DNA of 64,000 nucleotides from contig JBCCDY010000006.1 of NCBI GenBank assembly GCA_039030555.1, forward strand, positions 186,001-250,000. The letters are read 5' to 3'. The notes under the pieces were generated by a model that did not search any database, was not told the DNA's origin, and saw only the letters and a program-made list of their open reading frames with translations. Both the position numbers and the translations under genes were made by a program. The stretch comes from JBCCDY01 sp039030555. Its GTDB lineage: Bacteria; Bacteroidota; Bacteroidia; Cytophagales; Cyclobacteriaceae. Each line of letters starts with the position of its first letter. Position 1 is the first letter of the stretch. Below are positions 16,899-24,867 of the stretch, piece after piece.

Positions 16899-17705
16899 AT
16901 GAATGACTTAAGAGAAAAAGTAGTCTGGATAACAGGAGCCTCATCTGGTATCGGTGAAGCATTGACTTATGAATTTGCAAAACTTAATTCGAAGATCATT
17001 ATCTCTGCCAGAAGGAAAGAAGAATTAGAAAGGGTAAAATCTTCCTGTTCCGGAGATCAGAATAACATCAAAATTCTTACCCTTGACGTTGCCGATATTA
17101 CTCAAATTTCAGAACGTACCGAGGAAGCCTGGGAACTTTTTGGTTCGATCGATGTGCTCATCAATAATGCCGGGGTAAGTCAAAGAGGATTAGTTAAGGA
17201 AACCATTCTTGATGTAGACCGAAGACTTTTTGAAATCAATTACTTTGGAAATATAGCTCTAACGAAATATCTCCTGCCAAAAATGATGTCTAGAAACTCT
17301 GGATACATTGTCGTAACCAGTAGTGTTGCCGGTAAGGTAAGTACTCCTTTGCGTTCTGCCTATGCTGCAACCAAACATGCTTTACAAGGATTTTATGATG
17401 CACTTAGAGCGGAAATGGTTCAGGATAAAAAAGACATTAGAGTACTTCTGGTATGTCCTGGGTTTATCAAAACCAATATTACCTATCACTCCTTAAAAGG
17501 GAGTGGTGAGCCTTTAAATGAAATGGGTGATGCGCATAAGAAAGGTATCAGTCCGGAAGATTGCGCTAAAAGAATTATCAGAGGGATCAAAAACAATAAA
17601 GAAGAAATCTATATCGCAGGTTTTTTGGAAAACTTCGCTGTTTATGTGAAAAGGTTCTTCCCTTCTTTGTATTCTAAGTTGGTTACCAGGATCAAATCAA
17701 CCTAA
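16899..17705 (+). CDS. SDR family oxidoreductase
   Basis: A classical short-chain dehydrogenase of 268 residues: nucleotide-binding TGASSGIGEAL (residues 12-22), LINNAG at about 87-92, the catalytic TSS and YAATK (Tyr and Lys) and the PGFIKTNI segment. It resembles the DHRS7B-like branch that reduces carbonyl groups on hydrophobic substrates; the substrate cannot be read. The C-terminus is basic with aromatic residues and may touch the membrane. The gene is convergent with the GNAT gene, leaving only 3 bases between stops. Confidence 0.92.
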   Translation: MNDLREKVVWITGASSGIGEALTYEFAKLNSKIIISARRKEELERVKSSCSGDQNNIKILTLDVADITQISERTEEAWELFGSIDVLINNAGVSQRGLVKETILDVDRRLFEINYFGNIALTKYLLPKMMSRNSGYIVVTSSVAGKVSTPLRSAYAATKHALQGFYDALRAEMVQDKKDIRVLLVCPGFIKTNITYHSLKGSGEPLNEMGDAHKKGISPEDCAKRIIRGIKNNKEEIYIAGFLENFAVYVKRFFPSLYSKLVTRIKST

Positions 17706-17708
17706 AAA

Positions 17709-18257
17709 TCATTTTACCTGGCGAAATTCTTCTTCCAGAATCGCAAAAGCAAAATTATCGGACCAGCCCGTACTAAGCGGAAGTATTTTTCTTCCTCTTC
17801 CTTCTTTAATCATTCCGGTTTTTTCAAGCACTCTTATCGAACCTATATTGTCAACGGCACAACCTGCCTCAACCCGATGTAGATTTAAAGTATTAAAACA
17901 GTAGGCAATAATCTTACTAACTGCTTCAGTTGCATAACCCTTACCCCAGTGTTCCGGTAAGATGCTATAATGAATTTCAGCTTTCCGATATCTCTTTGGC
18001 GCCATGTTAATACCAATCTGACCTAGAAACACTTCTCCTTCTAGAGTTCTAATGCTCCATCCAAAAATTTTTGATTCTTCCTCATCTTCCGAAAAGTAAC
18101 TTTGGAAGTGGTTTTGGGTAGTTTCCAGGCTATCTGACACACCGATGGTATTAAACTTTGCAACCTGTGGTGAGCTTAGAATAGTATGAAGATCGCTAAG
18201 ATCACTCTTTTGAAGTTTTCGAAGCTGAAGACGTTCTGTAAGAAGAGATGAGTCCAT
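17709..18257 (-). CDS. GNAT family N-acetyltransferase (RimJ/RimL-like)
   Basis: The 182-residue protein begins TERLQLRKLQKSDLSDL, has YRKAEIHYSILPEHWGKGYATEAV (acetyl-CoA-binding motif, HWGKGYA) and ends with the typical HRVEAGCAVDNIGSIRVLEKTGMIKEG. This is the RimJ/RimL type of the GNAT superfamily, which acetylates N-terminal or small-molecule amines. The substrate is unknown. Upstream of its start lies the left copy of the 62-bp direct repeat. Confidence 0.92.
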   Translation of the reverse strand: MDSSLLTERLQLRKLQKSDLSDLHTILSSPQVAKFNTIGVSDSLETTQNHFQSYFSEDEEESKIFGWSIRTLEGEVFLGQIGINMAPKRYRKAEIHYSILPEHWGKGYATEAVSKIIAYCFNTLNLHRVEAGCAVDNIGSIRVLEKTGMIKEGRGRKILPLSTGWSDNFAFAILEEEFRQVK

Positions 18258-18282
18258 TAGTAAAGTTCAAAAATATTAGGGC

Positions 18283-18344
18283 ATAAAAAAAGCCGGCCAC
18301 TCCCGACCGACTTTTAACCTGACAGCTTGCGGAATTTACTCTTG
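18283..18344. repeat. 62-bp direct repeat, left copy
   Basis: These 62 bases are identical to 21355-21416 (offset 3072). The block contains a terminator hairpin and the last codons of the gene family represented by 21408-21737. Beyond the block the two copies go on matching with mismatches and small gaps for about 50 more bases. Confidence 0.95.
18285..18311 (-). terminator. Terminator hairpin of the decayed gene copy
   Basis: On the minus strand GTCGGTC - GGGAGT - GGCCGGC folds with 7 pairs (some G-U) and runs into seven T residues. It is identical to the terminator at 21357-21383. Confidence 0.7.
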
Positions 18345-18410
18345 ATTAAGCCTGTAGTAGGCCGCGTTATCTATCTCAACTACAAAATCATTTTATAAAA
18401 AAAAATTTCA
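18336..18410 (-). pseudogene. Remnant of the 3' end of a paralogue of the 21408-21737 gene
   Basis: Read on the minus strand, the bases give NDFVVEIDNAAYYRLNQE and a stop, clearly related to the intact protein's end (DFLFEIDNVAYYRVSQE). Upstream of this, one base has been lost (TATAAAATGATTTT against CATAAAATAGATTTT), breaking the frame, and similarity fades after about 18410. No start codon or signal peptide remains. The piece is the relic of a duplicated gene, possibly cut by arrival of the three-gene cassette that follows. Confidence 0.75.
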
Positions 18411-18503
18411 GTTATAAACATAAATCAGTTGTAATGATGATCTCAGTCAGTTTCTTATTAGAAGAGCATTCTGAATATTATGTCAATTTCGATATAACTG
18501 ATT

Positions 18504-18534
18504 TTTGGTAAACAATAAACGTTTTATAAGTTTG
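18504..18534 (+). promoter_or_regulatory. Bacteroidota-type promoter for the lipoprotein/barrel cassette
   Basis: TTTG at 18504-18507 and TAAGTTTG at 18527-18534 are separated by 19 bases, the expected -33 / -7 arrangement (TTTG ... TAnnTTTG). The predicted transcript starts near 18541, about 10 bases before the ATG at 18552. This is the best-formed promoter I found in the window. Confidence 0.65.
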
Positions 18535-18551
18535 CATCTCATCTAGCTATT

Positions 18552-19886
18552 ATGAAAGTATTTTTTTATTCCTGCCTAATTTTTACGGGTTCATTTCTAT
18601 TTCAAGGATGTAATAATGATAATCCGGAACCCGAAGATCCCAATATTAAAGTTGTAGGAAATACTATATATAGAATAGTTGAAGGTTCAAATTTGTCTGG
18701 TTCCAGGGGACAAATATTGAATGGTCAAATAGTTTTAGAAATGACGGATCTTCAGGGTAATCCTTTGTTCAAAAACTTACGCTATGAACTAAGCGATGAG
18801 GACTCTGAAATATTTGTAAACTCTTCTTTCGATGATGGGCAAGTTAGGATTGATTGGAAATTGGGATGTAATGATCTTACTCAGTCAATAAGTGTAATTG
18901 ATAATGTTTGTGGTATAGCAAAAGATGGTTGCATAGATGTAACAATATTTGAAATAAACTCTAGTGCGAACGAGCCTATTAGTAATGGCTGGTTCCAATC
19001 ATGTCAAAACTACAGTTTCCTTGACGTTTATGATGATAATTTTTTGAGCGATGACGAACGCTTTATTGTCGTCACTGACTTTGGAATTTATTCTACGGAA
19101 GAGCTTATAAGAGGTAGTATGTCATTTATAAACCTTAATCAAAACTACGGCAACACAGAAGTAAGAATGGGCGATAATGGAGACATATACTATATGAGTT
19201 ATACCGAATTGTACTTGAATAAGAAAGGAACTACTTCGTGGGATGAAATTGATCTTCCAAGTAACGCTTATAGTGTCAATCAGGTTGCCATAATGGAAAA
19301 TGGCAACATCGTATTCGCAGATGATTTTTCATCAACATTATTCCTTAGCACCAATAATGGAAATTCTTTTCAAGAAATACTTAATGTTTTTAATGAAACA
19401 GATGGATTGGCGTACAACATCCAATCAGTAGTTACATCTGGAAACAAACTATTTATAGTTACACAAAACAATAACGTCCTCGAATGGGAAAATGGAGTAG
19501 TAAAAAGATATCAATTCGCAGCTAATTCGTGGGATTCATGGGGGAATATATATGATTTTGAATCCGAATTCTCCAACAATAAGATTTTTCTAAACGAAAA
19601 CAACAGGGAGTTATACGTTCTTAATTTGGATACAGAAACCGTAGTCGGAGCTGCTAATTTTTCATATAACAGCAACTTGGTCAAGTCAGGTGAGGATATA
19701 TACATTACTTACAACAACACTACTGAATATCAAAAATTTACTGGTACTTATTTCGAGCCATTTGATGTCGAATTGCCATCAGGAGACTTTGGTTACACTA
19801 ATATAAATGTAGCCCGAATGAGTTTTTTTAAATCCTCTCCCGTAGTATTCACTAACAGAGGTGACCTTTATTACTTCGTAAACTAA
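18552..19886 (+). CDS. Hypothetical lipoprotein, BNR/propeller-like
   Basis: The 444-residue product has a lipoprotein-type signal (FTGSFLFQGCNND, Cys about residue 20) followed by PEPEDPN and a short beta domain, then repeating beta segments with phrases such as LFLSTNNGNSFQEIL that recall BNR/sialidase-type propeller blades. I do not recognise the family and no catalytic residues can be named. It is the first gene of a three-gene unit with an outer-membrane barrel and a second lipoprotein, just behind a good promoter. A cell-surface or outer-membrane complex is inferred from context. Confidence 0.75.
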   Translation: MKVFFYSCLIFTGSFLFQGCNNDNPEPEDPNIKVVGNTIYRIVEGSNLSGSRGQILNGQIVLEMTDLQGNPLFKNLRYELSDEDSEIFVNSSFDDGQVRIDWKLGCNDLTQSISVIDNVCGIAKDGCIDVTIFEINSSANEPISNGWFQSCQNYSFLDVYDDNFLSDDERFIVVTDFGIYSTEELIRGSMSFINLNQNYGNTEVRMGDNGDIYYMSYTELYLNKKGTTSWDEIDLPSNAYSVNQVAIMENGNIVFADDFSSTLFLSTNNGNSFQEILNVFNETDGLAYNIQSVVTSGNKLFIVTQNNNVLEWENGVVKRYQFAANSWDSWGNIYDFESEFSNNKIFLNENNRELYVLNLDTETVVGAANFSYNSNLVKSGEDIYITYNNTTEYQKFTGTYFEPFDVELPSGDFGYTNINVARMSFFKSSPVVFTNRGDLYYFVN

Positions 19887-19904
19887 TTCCTAATTTTTAT
19901 ATAA

Positions 19905-20645
19905 ATGAAAAAAATAATACTACTGATTTTCAGTACCTTCTCCCTTTCTGCATTTGCCCAAGAGCAGGATGCAACAATTTCATCCTCCTCCGAAACAGAA
20001 GAGTCAAATTCTCAAGAAACTACTTCTGATTTCAGGCCCTCAGCGGGAGATATCTCATTAGAGCTTCAATTTGAGCCTTTTGGAGACAACCCAATTGATA
20101 TTAATGGAATTAGAGCGAGGTTCTTTTCCTCTCAGAGAAAGGCATTCAGGCTAAATGTATTTCTTGGTGTAGATGTAGATACCGATATTACCCAACAAGC
20201 AAACCCTGATGTTGACCTATTAGAGTTGAAAGATCGAACCTCTGTTGTCACTGTTAATATAAGGCCTGGCTATGAATGGCATACAAAAGGAACCGAAAGG
20301 CTATCACCTTATTTTGGCTTTGAAGTTGATTTTGCCATACAAACTTCAAGGTTTAGAACAGAAGATCAGACAGGAAATAATGAAATAAACTATACAAAGT
20401 TCATTAATGACAATGGCTTCTACAGGTTAGGGCTAAATGCAGTCGCCGGATTGGATTATTATTTCTCAAAAAAAATATATTTGGGAGCAGAATTTGGATT
20501 TGGTGCATCAGTAACCCGCTTATTAGATCAAAGAGTTGATAGTGATTTTCCAGGATTTGAGGAACCAGACCCGATTAATCGAGGCGGATCTTTTGATTTA
20601 GGCCCCAATGTGAACGTAGATATCAGGCTCGGTTACGTATTTTAG
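19905..20645 (+). CDS. Outer-membrane beta-barrel protein
   Basis: A signal peptide (MKKIILLIFSTFSLSAFAQ, cut after AQ) precedes a Ser/Glu-rich linker and a series of amphipathic strands (GDISLELQFEPFG, FRLNVFLGVDVD, YYFSKKIYLGAEFGFGASV) ending VDIRLGYVF, a classical C-terminal aromatic strand. The size (246) fits an 8- to 10-strand outer-membrane barrel. It sits 18 bases after the first lipoprotein gene and 5 bases before the next, so the three form one operon. Its function is unknown. Confidence 0.8.
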   Translation: MKKIILLIFSTFSLSAFAQEQDATISSSSETEESNSQETTSDFRPSAGDISLELQFEPFGDNPIDINGIRARFFSSQRKAFRLNVFLGVDVDTDITQQANPDVDLLELKDRTSVVTVNIRPGYEWHTKGTERLSPYFGFEVDFAIQTSRFRTEDQTGNNEINYTKFINDNGFYRLGLNAVAGLDYYFSKKIYLGAEFGFGASVTRLLDQRVDSDFPGFEEPDPINRGGSFDLGPNVNVDIRLGYVF

Positions 20646-20650
20646 AGATA

Positions 20651-21358
20651 ATGAAAACGCTTAAGAAAAAATACCTCTATATCCTTTATTGCTTTTTTAC
20701 AATATGCATTTTTACCAAATGCTCTGATAACGAAGGAGATAGCACATTTTTTTTCGAACAAACTAATTTTCAAAATGAAATAGAAGCATTATTAGAAAAC
20801 TTGGTTTTTGTAGGAGAATTAGATGGATTTGGACCAATTGATTTTTCTCCTTTAAGTCAATTTTCTCAACTTGGTTCTTTAAATTTTGCTACTCAAGAGG
20901 GGTTTAATTTTAGTGATCCAGGAGAAGGTATTATTATCGATGTTTCAGATTTTAATGATGGTGGGGGTATTTTGAGTATTAATGGCAGATTGACTACGTT
21001 TCAATTTGCTCTTTGTAGAACTTATGGTGATTTAAGAAGGGAGTTCCCATCATTTTTACCCTTTCAAGGTGATGCATTTGACCGATTAATTATATTTATT
21101 GCTATAGGAAGCAATTCTTTTTCTGTTGAAGAAATTTTTCTCGGAGAAGCTATTGATGTAGAAGATTTTTTAATTGGCTTTTATGATCCTGTTACAAATG
21201 ATTTTGATGGAGATTTCTTTACGGAAACCGGACAGTTTATTTTTTTAGTAGATGGATTAGCATCATTCGATAATAATTTACTGATCAGTGAGGGTGATGC
21301 CTTTAGTTTTACTGATTCAAATGTTCAAAGTTATAATCTCGGATTATCCTGTGAATAA
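20651..21358 (+). CDS. Hypothetical lipoprotein, Phe- and Asp-rich
   Basis: The 235-residue product has an N-terminal hydrophobic segment ending CIFTKCSDNEGD, where Cys25 could be lipidated although the lipobox is weak. The mature part is rich in Phe, Asp and Gly with no family I recognise. The start lies 5 bases after the barrel gene stop, so expression is coupled. The TAA stop codon at 21356-21358 lies inside the right copy of the 62-bp direct repeat, whose hairpin may also block reading from the opposite strand. Confidence 0.75.
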   Translation: MKTLKKKYLYILYCFFTICIFTKCSDNEGDSTFFFEQTNFQNEIEALLENLVFVGELDGFGPIDFSPLSQFSQLGSLNFATQEGFNFSDPGEGIIIDVSDFNDGGGILSINGRLTTFQFALCRTYGDLRREFPSFLPFQGDAFDRLIIFIAIGSNSFSVEEIFLGEAIDVEDFLIGFYDPVTNDFDGDFFTETGQFIFLVDGLASFDNNLLISEGDAFSFTDSNVQSYNLGLSCE

Positions 21359-21416
21359 AAAAAGCCGGCCACTCCCGACCGACTTTTAACCTGACAGCTT
21401 GCGGAATTTACTCTTG
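21355..21416. repeat. 62-bp direct repeat, right copy
   Basis: Identical to 18283-18344. It spans the stop codon of the plus-strand lipoprotein gene, the terminator and the last three codons of the minus-strand gene 21408-21737. Confidence 0.95.
21357..21383 (-). terminator. Intrinsic terminator of the 21408-21737 gene
   Basis: The minus strand folds as GTCGGTC - GGGAGT - GGCCGGC (7 pairs with G-U wobbles) followed by seven T residues, 24 bases past the stop codon. Confidence 0.75.
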
Positions 21417-21737
21417 GCTGACCCTATAATAGGCCACGTTATCTATTTCAAAAAGAAAATCTATTTTATGAAGGATTTCATTTAAGCTATCATCGGAAAC
21501 TACTTCTCCATAAGAATATTGAGCTTCAGTGATCATCTCACCTTCATCGTTGTAAACTTTAATTGTGAAATCTTTATTAGTTTCTTCTTCAGAATTAATA
21601 CCTGCTATATCATATAACATTTCCATCTCCTCTTTTGATATCTGGTAGAAACCAGTAGTTTTAGCGCCCTCCTCTTTACCTATCGAAAGGTTGAGAGTTG
21701 TTAATGTCAGTGTCAGAATTAATGCTGTTGTTTTCAT
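21408..21737 (-). CDS. Small secreted hypothetical protein
   Basis: The 109-residue product has a signal peptide-like start (MKTTALILTLTLTTLNLSIG) and an acidic mature part (GFYQISKEEMEMLYDIAG, FTIKVYNDEGEMI). No Cys lipobox, no recognised motif. A broken second copy of its 3' end is present at 18336-18410, so the gene has been duplicated locally. The strong terminator follows immediately. Confidence 0.7.
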   Translation of the reverse strand: MKTTALILTLTLTTLNLSIGKEEGAKTTGFYQISKEEMEMLYDIAGINSEEETNKDFTIKVYNDEGEMITEAQYSYGEVVSDDSLNEILHKIDFLFEIDNVAYYRVSQE

Positions 21738-21965
21738 TTTCTTAATAATCTTATCAATCCTATTCCAATCGGTGTGCCATATTTTTAAATTACTGATTAT
21801 CAGATACTTACATAAAAAATAATTTTAAACCCTATTTCCAAATGTTCCATCTCGTACAATAGTGAACATTTTTGAACGCTATAACTTTTTACAAATTTAC
21901 TCGTAAGTCAGTTTTTCTGATCGTATGATTGATTTCTTTGTTTTATTTGCTCCTAAAATATTCTT

Positions 21966-22613
21966 ATGAGTCAAAAACCAGTCTTTTCGTTCTGGACCAG
22001 ATTGGTCAGAATTATTTTCTATGCCGTTTTTCTGTTAATAGTAGCACAAATTTTAATGCTAGATGCTGAACAGTCCGTTGGAGATCTGAAATTTTCGGAA
22101 TCATCATGGACCGAAACGTCCCAGCAAACTTTCGTTTTGATTACGGCACTACTATTCATTGTACTGGCATTATTGAGCAAAGAACACAGAGGCTTAGCTT
22201 TTTTGGCAGCAGCGTTTTTCTCAATGGCTTTCGTAAGGGAGTTCAATAACTATTTAGGAGAGGGTATTTTCACAGGAGGTTGGCAGACCTATACCATATT
22301 AGTCGGAGGAATTTTAGGTTTTTTAGCTTATAAAAACAGGAAAGGATTTTATCATTCAACAGATCTAATGTTTCATCACTCCGGATTTGGCTTGTTGACT
22401 TCAGGGGTTTTAGTTACGTTTTTCTTTTCCAGGTTATATGGAAGGGGCGATTTCTGGAAAACAGTAATGGAAGAAAGATATTTTAGAACCGTTAAAAATG
22501 CGTCTGAAGAAGGAATTGAGTTATTGGGATATTCTTTGATCTTGATTGGGACTATTGAACTACTGATTTATCTCGTACGGAATCCTAAGCCATCCGGTAC
22601 TGCCGAACCTTAA
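21966..22613 (+). CDS. Hypothetical integral membrane protein
   Basis: The 215-residue protein has about five or six hydrophobic spans (IIFYAVFLLIVAQILML, FVLITALLFIVLALLS, LAFLAAAFFSMAF, YTILVGGILGFLAY, LLTSGVLVTFFFS, LGYSLILIGTIELLIYLV). No transporter or enzyme motif is recognised. Its 3' end overlaps that of the convergent cytoplasmic protein by 29 bases, so the two transcripts are antisense at their ends. Confidence 0.75.
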   Translation: MSQKPVFSFWTRLVRIIFYAVFLLIVAQILMLDAEQSVGDLKFSESSWTETSQQTFVLITALLFIVLALLSKEHRGLAFLAAAFFSMAFVREFNNYLGEGIFTGGWQTYTILVGGILGFLAYKNRKGFYHSTDLMFHHSGFGLLTSGVLVTFFFSRLYGRGDFWKTVMEERYFRTVKNASEEGIELLGYSLILIGTIELLIYLVRNPKPSGTAEP

Positions 22614-22974
22614 AAGAGATAGAGTCCTCGTTTAAAATATTCGCCGGATCGGAATAAACATGCAGGAATAATTCGGCTATAACACCTTCCTCAAAACCAA
22701 TTTTCCTGGCAATCTCCTGGCATATTTTAATATCTTCCTGATGTGCGCCTACTTCAGACTTAAGGAATCGTACAAGTCTTATCAGGAATGAAATCTTTTC
22801 TTCGTCCGTAGAAAGCTCATCTTTCTTTGTTTCCTTCGGTTTATCCATCAGCACTTTCAGTGTGTCATCAGAAACATCCATGCTCTTTGCCAACTTATGT
22901 GCAAAAATAGAACACGAAGGATGTTCACAGTCCTTTAAGAGTTCGAGGATGATATGTAAATCGTTTAAAGTCAT
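22585..22974 (-). CDS. Hypothetical small helical cytoplasmic protein
   Basis: A 129-residue soluble protein with no signal peptide, predicted mainly helical (LIRLVRFLKSEVGAHQEDIKICQEIARKIGF). The layout of short charged helices faintly recalls TerB-like modules but the key acidic residues cannot be assigned, so I leave it as hypothetical. It overlaps the end of the convergent membrane-protein gene by 29 bases. Confidence 0.65.
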   Translation of the reverse strand: MTLNDLHIILELLKDCEHPSCSIFAHKLAKSMDVSDDTLKVLMDKPKETKKDELSTDEEKISFLIRLVRFLKSEVGAHQEDIKICQEIARKIGFEEGVIAELFLHVYSDPANILNEDSISFKVRQYRMA

Positions 22975-23180
22975 TTTACCAATGAAAAAACCAATATACC
23001 TAACACCAAAATAAGTTGGGTCAATTGTATTATTAAGCTTTTATGTTTTGAAAAACGGAACATATCTAAAATTAACCAAAAGATATGCCAATGGTGTAAA
23101 TATTTGATTTTCAGAAATTTAACCTTTGAAAGTTATGTATTTTATGTACGCTTACATCAAAACCGTACACTTTGCACTGT

Positions 23181-23855
23181 TCAAAGCGCTGTAAATGCAT
23201 AAGAGATGATATTTGAGCCCATTTTTAAAGCCTTCAGTCGTACTTTCTGCGGATCGTTATAAACACTTTGGTCTTCCCAGCCATTTCCAAGATCAGATTC
23301 GTACGAGTAGAAGCATACTACCCTCCCTTCATATATCAATGCAAATCCCTGAGCAGGTTTACCATCATGTTCATGTATTTTGGGTAAGCCCTCGTCAAAA
23401 TCAAACTTTTGATGGTATATGGGATGGTCAAAAGGTAATTCTACGAATTCGAGCTCAGGGAACACCTTCTTCATCTCTAATCTTACAAAAGGATCAAGCC
23501 CATAATTATCATCAATATGTAAGAACCCTCCGCTAACCAGATAATTTCTAAGATTCCTAGCCTCCGAATCAGAAAAAACGATGTTTCCATGACCCGTCAT
23601 ATAAATGTAAGGGTAGAGAAAGATCGATGGACTACTTACTTCTACCACTTCTTCATAAGGGTTAATGTTCGTTCCCAATTCTTCATTACAAAATTCAATA
23701 AGATTAGGTAGGGCCGTTTTATTCGCATACCAATCACCACCTCCACTGTACTTTAGTTTGGCAAGTTGAAGCCCATCTTGGCCTGAAACCTCTCCTATCA
23801 TGAAAAAAAGAATGGGAAAGTAAAATATCTTAGAAAAAAATTGAATCATAAACAA
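23181..23855 (-). CDS. DUF4159 domain-containing secreted protein
   Basis: The 224-residue protein starts with a hydrophobic signal (FFSKIFYFPILFFMIGEVSGQ) and then matches the DUF4159 pattern: LKYSGGGDWYANKTALPNLI, PYIYMTGHGNIVFSDSEARNLRNYL, GGFLHIDDNYGLD and the late GWEDQSVYNDP. This domain has a glutamine-amidotransferase-like flavodoxin fold and is usually periplasmic in Bacteroidota; no reaction is established. It is divergent from the lipoprotein gene at 23963. Confidence 0.85.
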   Translation of the reverse strand: MFMIQFFSKIFYFPILFFMIGEVSGQDGLQLAKLKYSGGGDWYANKTALPNLIEFCNEELGTNINPYEEVVEVSSPSIFLYPYIYMTGHGNIVFSDSEARNLRNYLVSGGFLHIDDNYGLDPFVRLEMKKVFPELEFVELPFDHPIYHQKFDFDEGLPKIHEHDGKPAQGFALIYEGRVVCFYSYESDLGNGWEDQSVYNDPQKVRLKALKMGSNIISYAFTAL

Positions 23856-23962
23856 CTGAATGTTAAGGCTTTAATTCTTTACCTACAAAAAAACAAAACC
23901 CTGATTAAACCTTCTGTAAGGTATGGCTTCTAAGGAACAAACGAAAACAAAATAGAAACGCC

Positions 23963-24856
23963 ATGAAAATGATAAGTAATTTTAAGATGAAAAGTTCAAT
24001 CACATTAACCCTTGGGGTTTGTACAGCATTCTTGCTCGTTTTTACATCATGTGATAATGAAAGTGATACTGTAGATTCGCCAATAGCAGCATCTCAAGAG
24101 TTGGAAATTGCTCAAAACGAAGCTGAAACGGAATCATTATATGAAGATGTGGATGATCTAAGTTCTGTAGCATTCAATAATGAAGTGGCATCTAATGGAA
24201 GGGTACAGGAGGATGCACGTTTTTTATGTGCAGATATAGTACGTGACACAGCAAGTCAAACCATTACGATCACATTTCCGGAAGAGGGATGTCCCGGACC
24301 TGGAGGCAGAGTTAGACGTGGGACAATTATAGTTGACTACGATGGCAGCAGGTTCAGACCTGGTTCTACTATAACATGGACACTTCAGAATTTTTCTGTA
24401 AACGGTGTTCAAATAGAAGGTACAAGAACGCTTGAAAACCTAAATGCTTCAACTGATGAAGCTCCAATGCATAGAATAACTATATCTGATGCTCGAATCA
24501 GTTACCTTAATGGAGATGTAGCCACTCGAAATGCAAATCGTGTTAGAACCTGGGAAAGAGCGCTTAATCCACTAAACGATCAAATTATAATGAGTGCCTC
24601 GGAAGGCTCCGAATTCAGTGCCGAAGGCATAACCAGAAGGGGTATAGAATATAGAGTTATTATTATCGAACCGATCGTGTATCAAAGAGGATGTAAACTC
24701 GGCCCGAACAGAACATTCTTCCCGGTATCGGGTGTAAAGCAAATCAGTGCTAATGGAAGAATAATCACCGTTGATTACGGGGATGGAACTTGTGATACCA
24801 TTATCACAGTAACAACTTCAGATGGAACTACTCAGGAAATAGACCTCAGTGCTTGA
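23963..24856 (+). CDS. Hypothetical lipoprotein
   Basis: The 297-residue product begins with a signal peptide ending LLVFTSCDNESD (lipid Cys about residue 29; an internal ATG at residue 9 would also give a good signal). The mature part is beta-rich with three later Cys residues that might pair. Similar secreted proteins are common in gliding Bacteroidota, but I cannot name the family. A strong terminator follows at 24889-24925, lying inside the end of the convergent gene. Confidence 0.75.
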   Translation: MKMISNFKMKSSITLTLGVCTAFLLVFTSCDNESDTVDSPIAASQELEIAQNEAETESLYEDVDDLSSVAFNNEVASNGRVQEDARFLCADIVRDTASQTITITFPEEGCPGPGGRVRRGTIIVDYDGSRFRPGSTITWTLQNFSVNGVQIEGTRTLENLNASTDEAPMHRITISDARISYLNGDVATRNANRVRTWERALNPLNDQIIMSASEGSEFSAEGITRRGIEYRVIIIEPIVYQRGCKLGPNRTFFPVSGVKQISANGRIITVDYGDGTCDTIITVTTSDGTTQEIDLSA

Positions 24857-24867
24857 TTGATTCCAGA

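Noticed and set aside
18283..21416. Repeat pair considered as CRISPR or insertion-sequence ends
   Set aside because: Only two direct copies 3 kb apart, no spacers, no transposase and no terminal inverted repeats; each copy is the end of a gene with its terminator.
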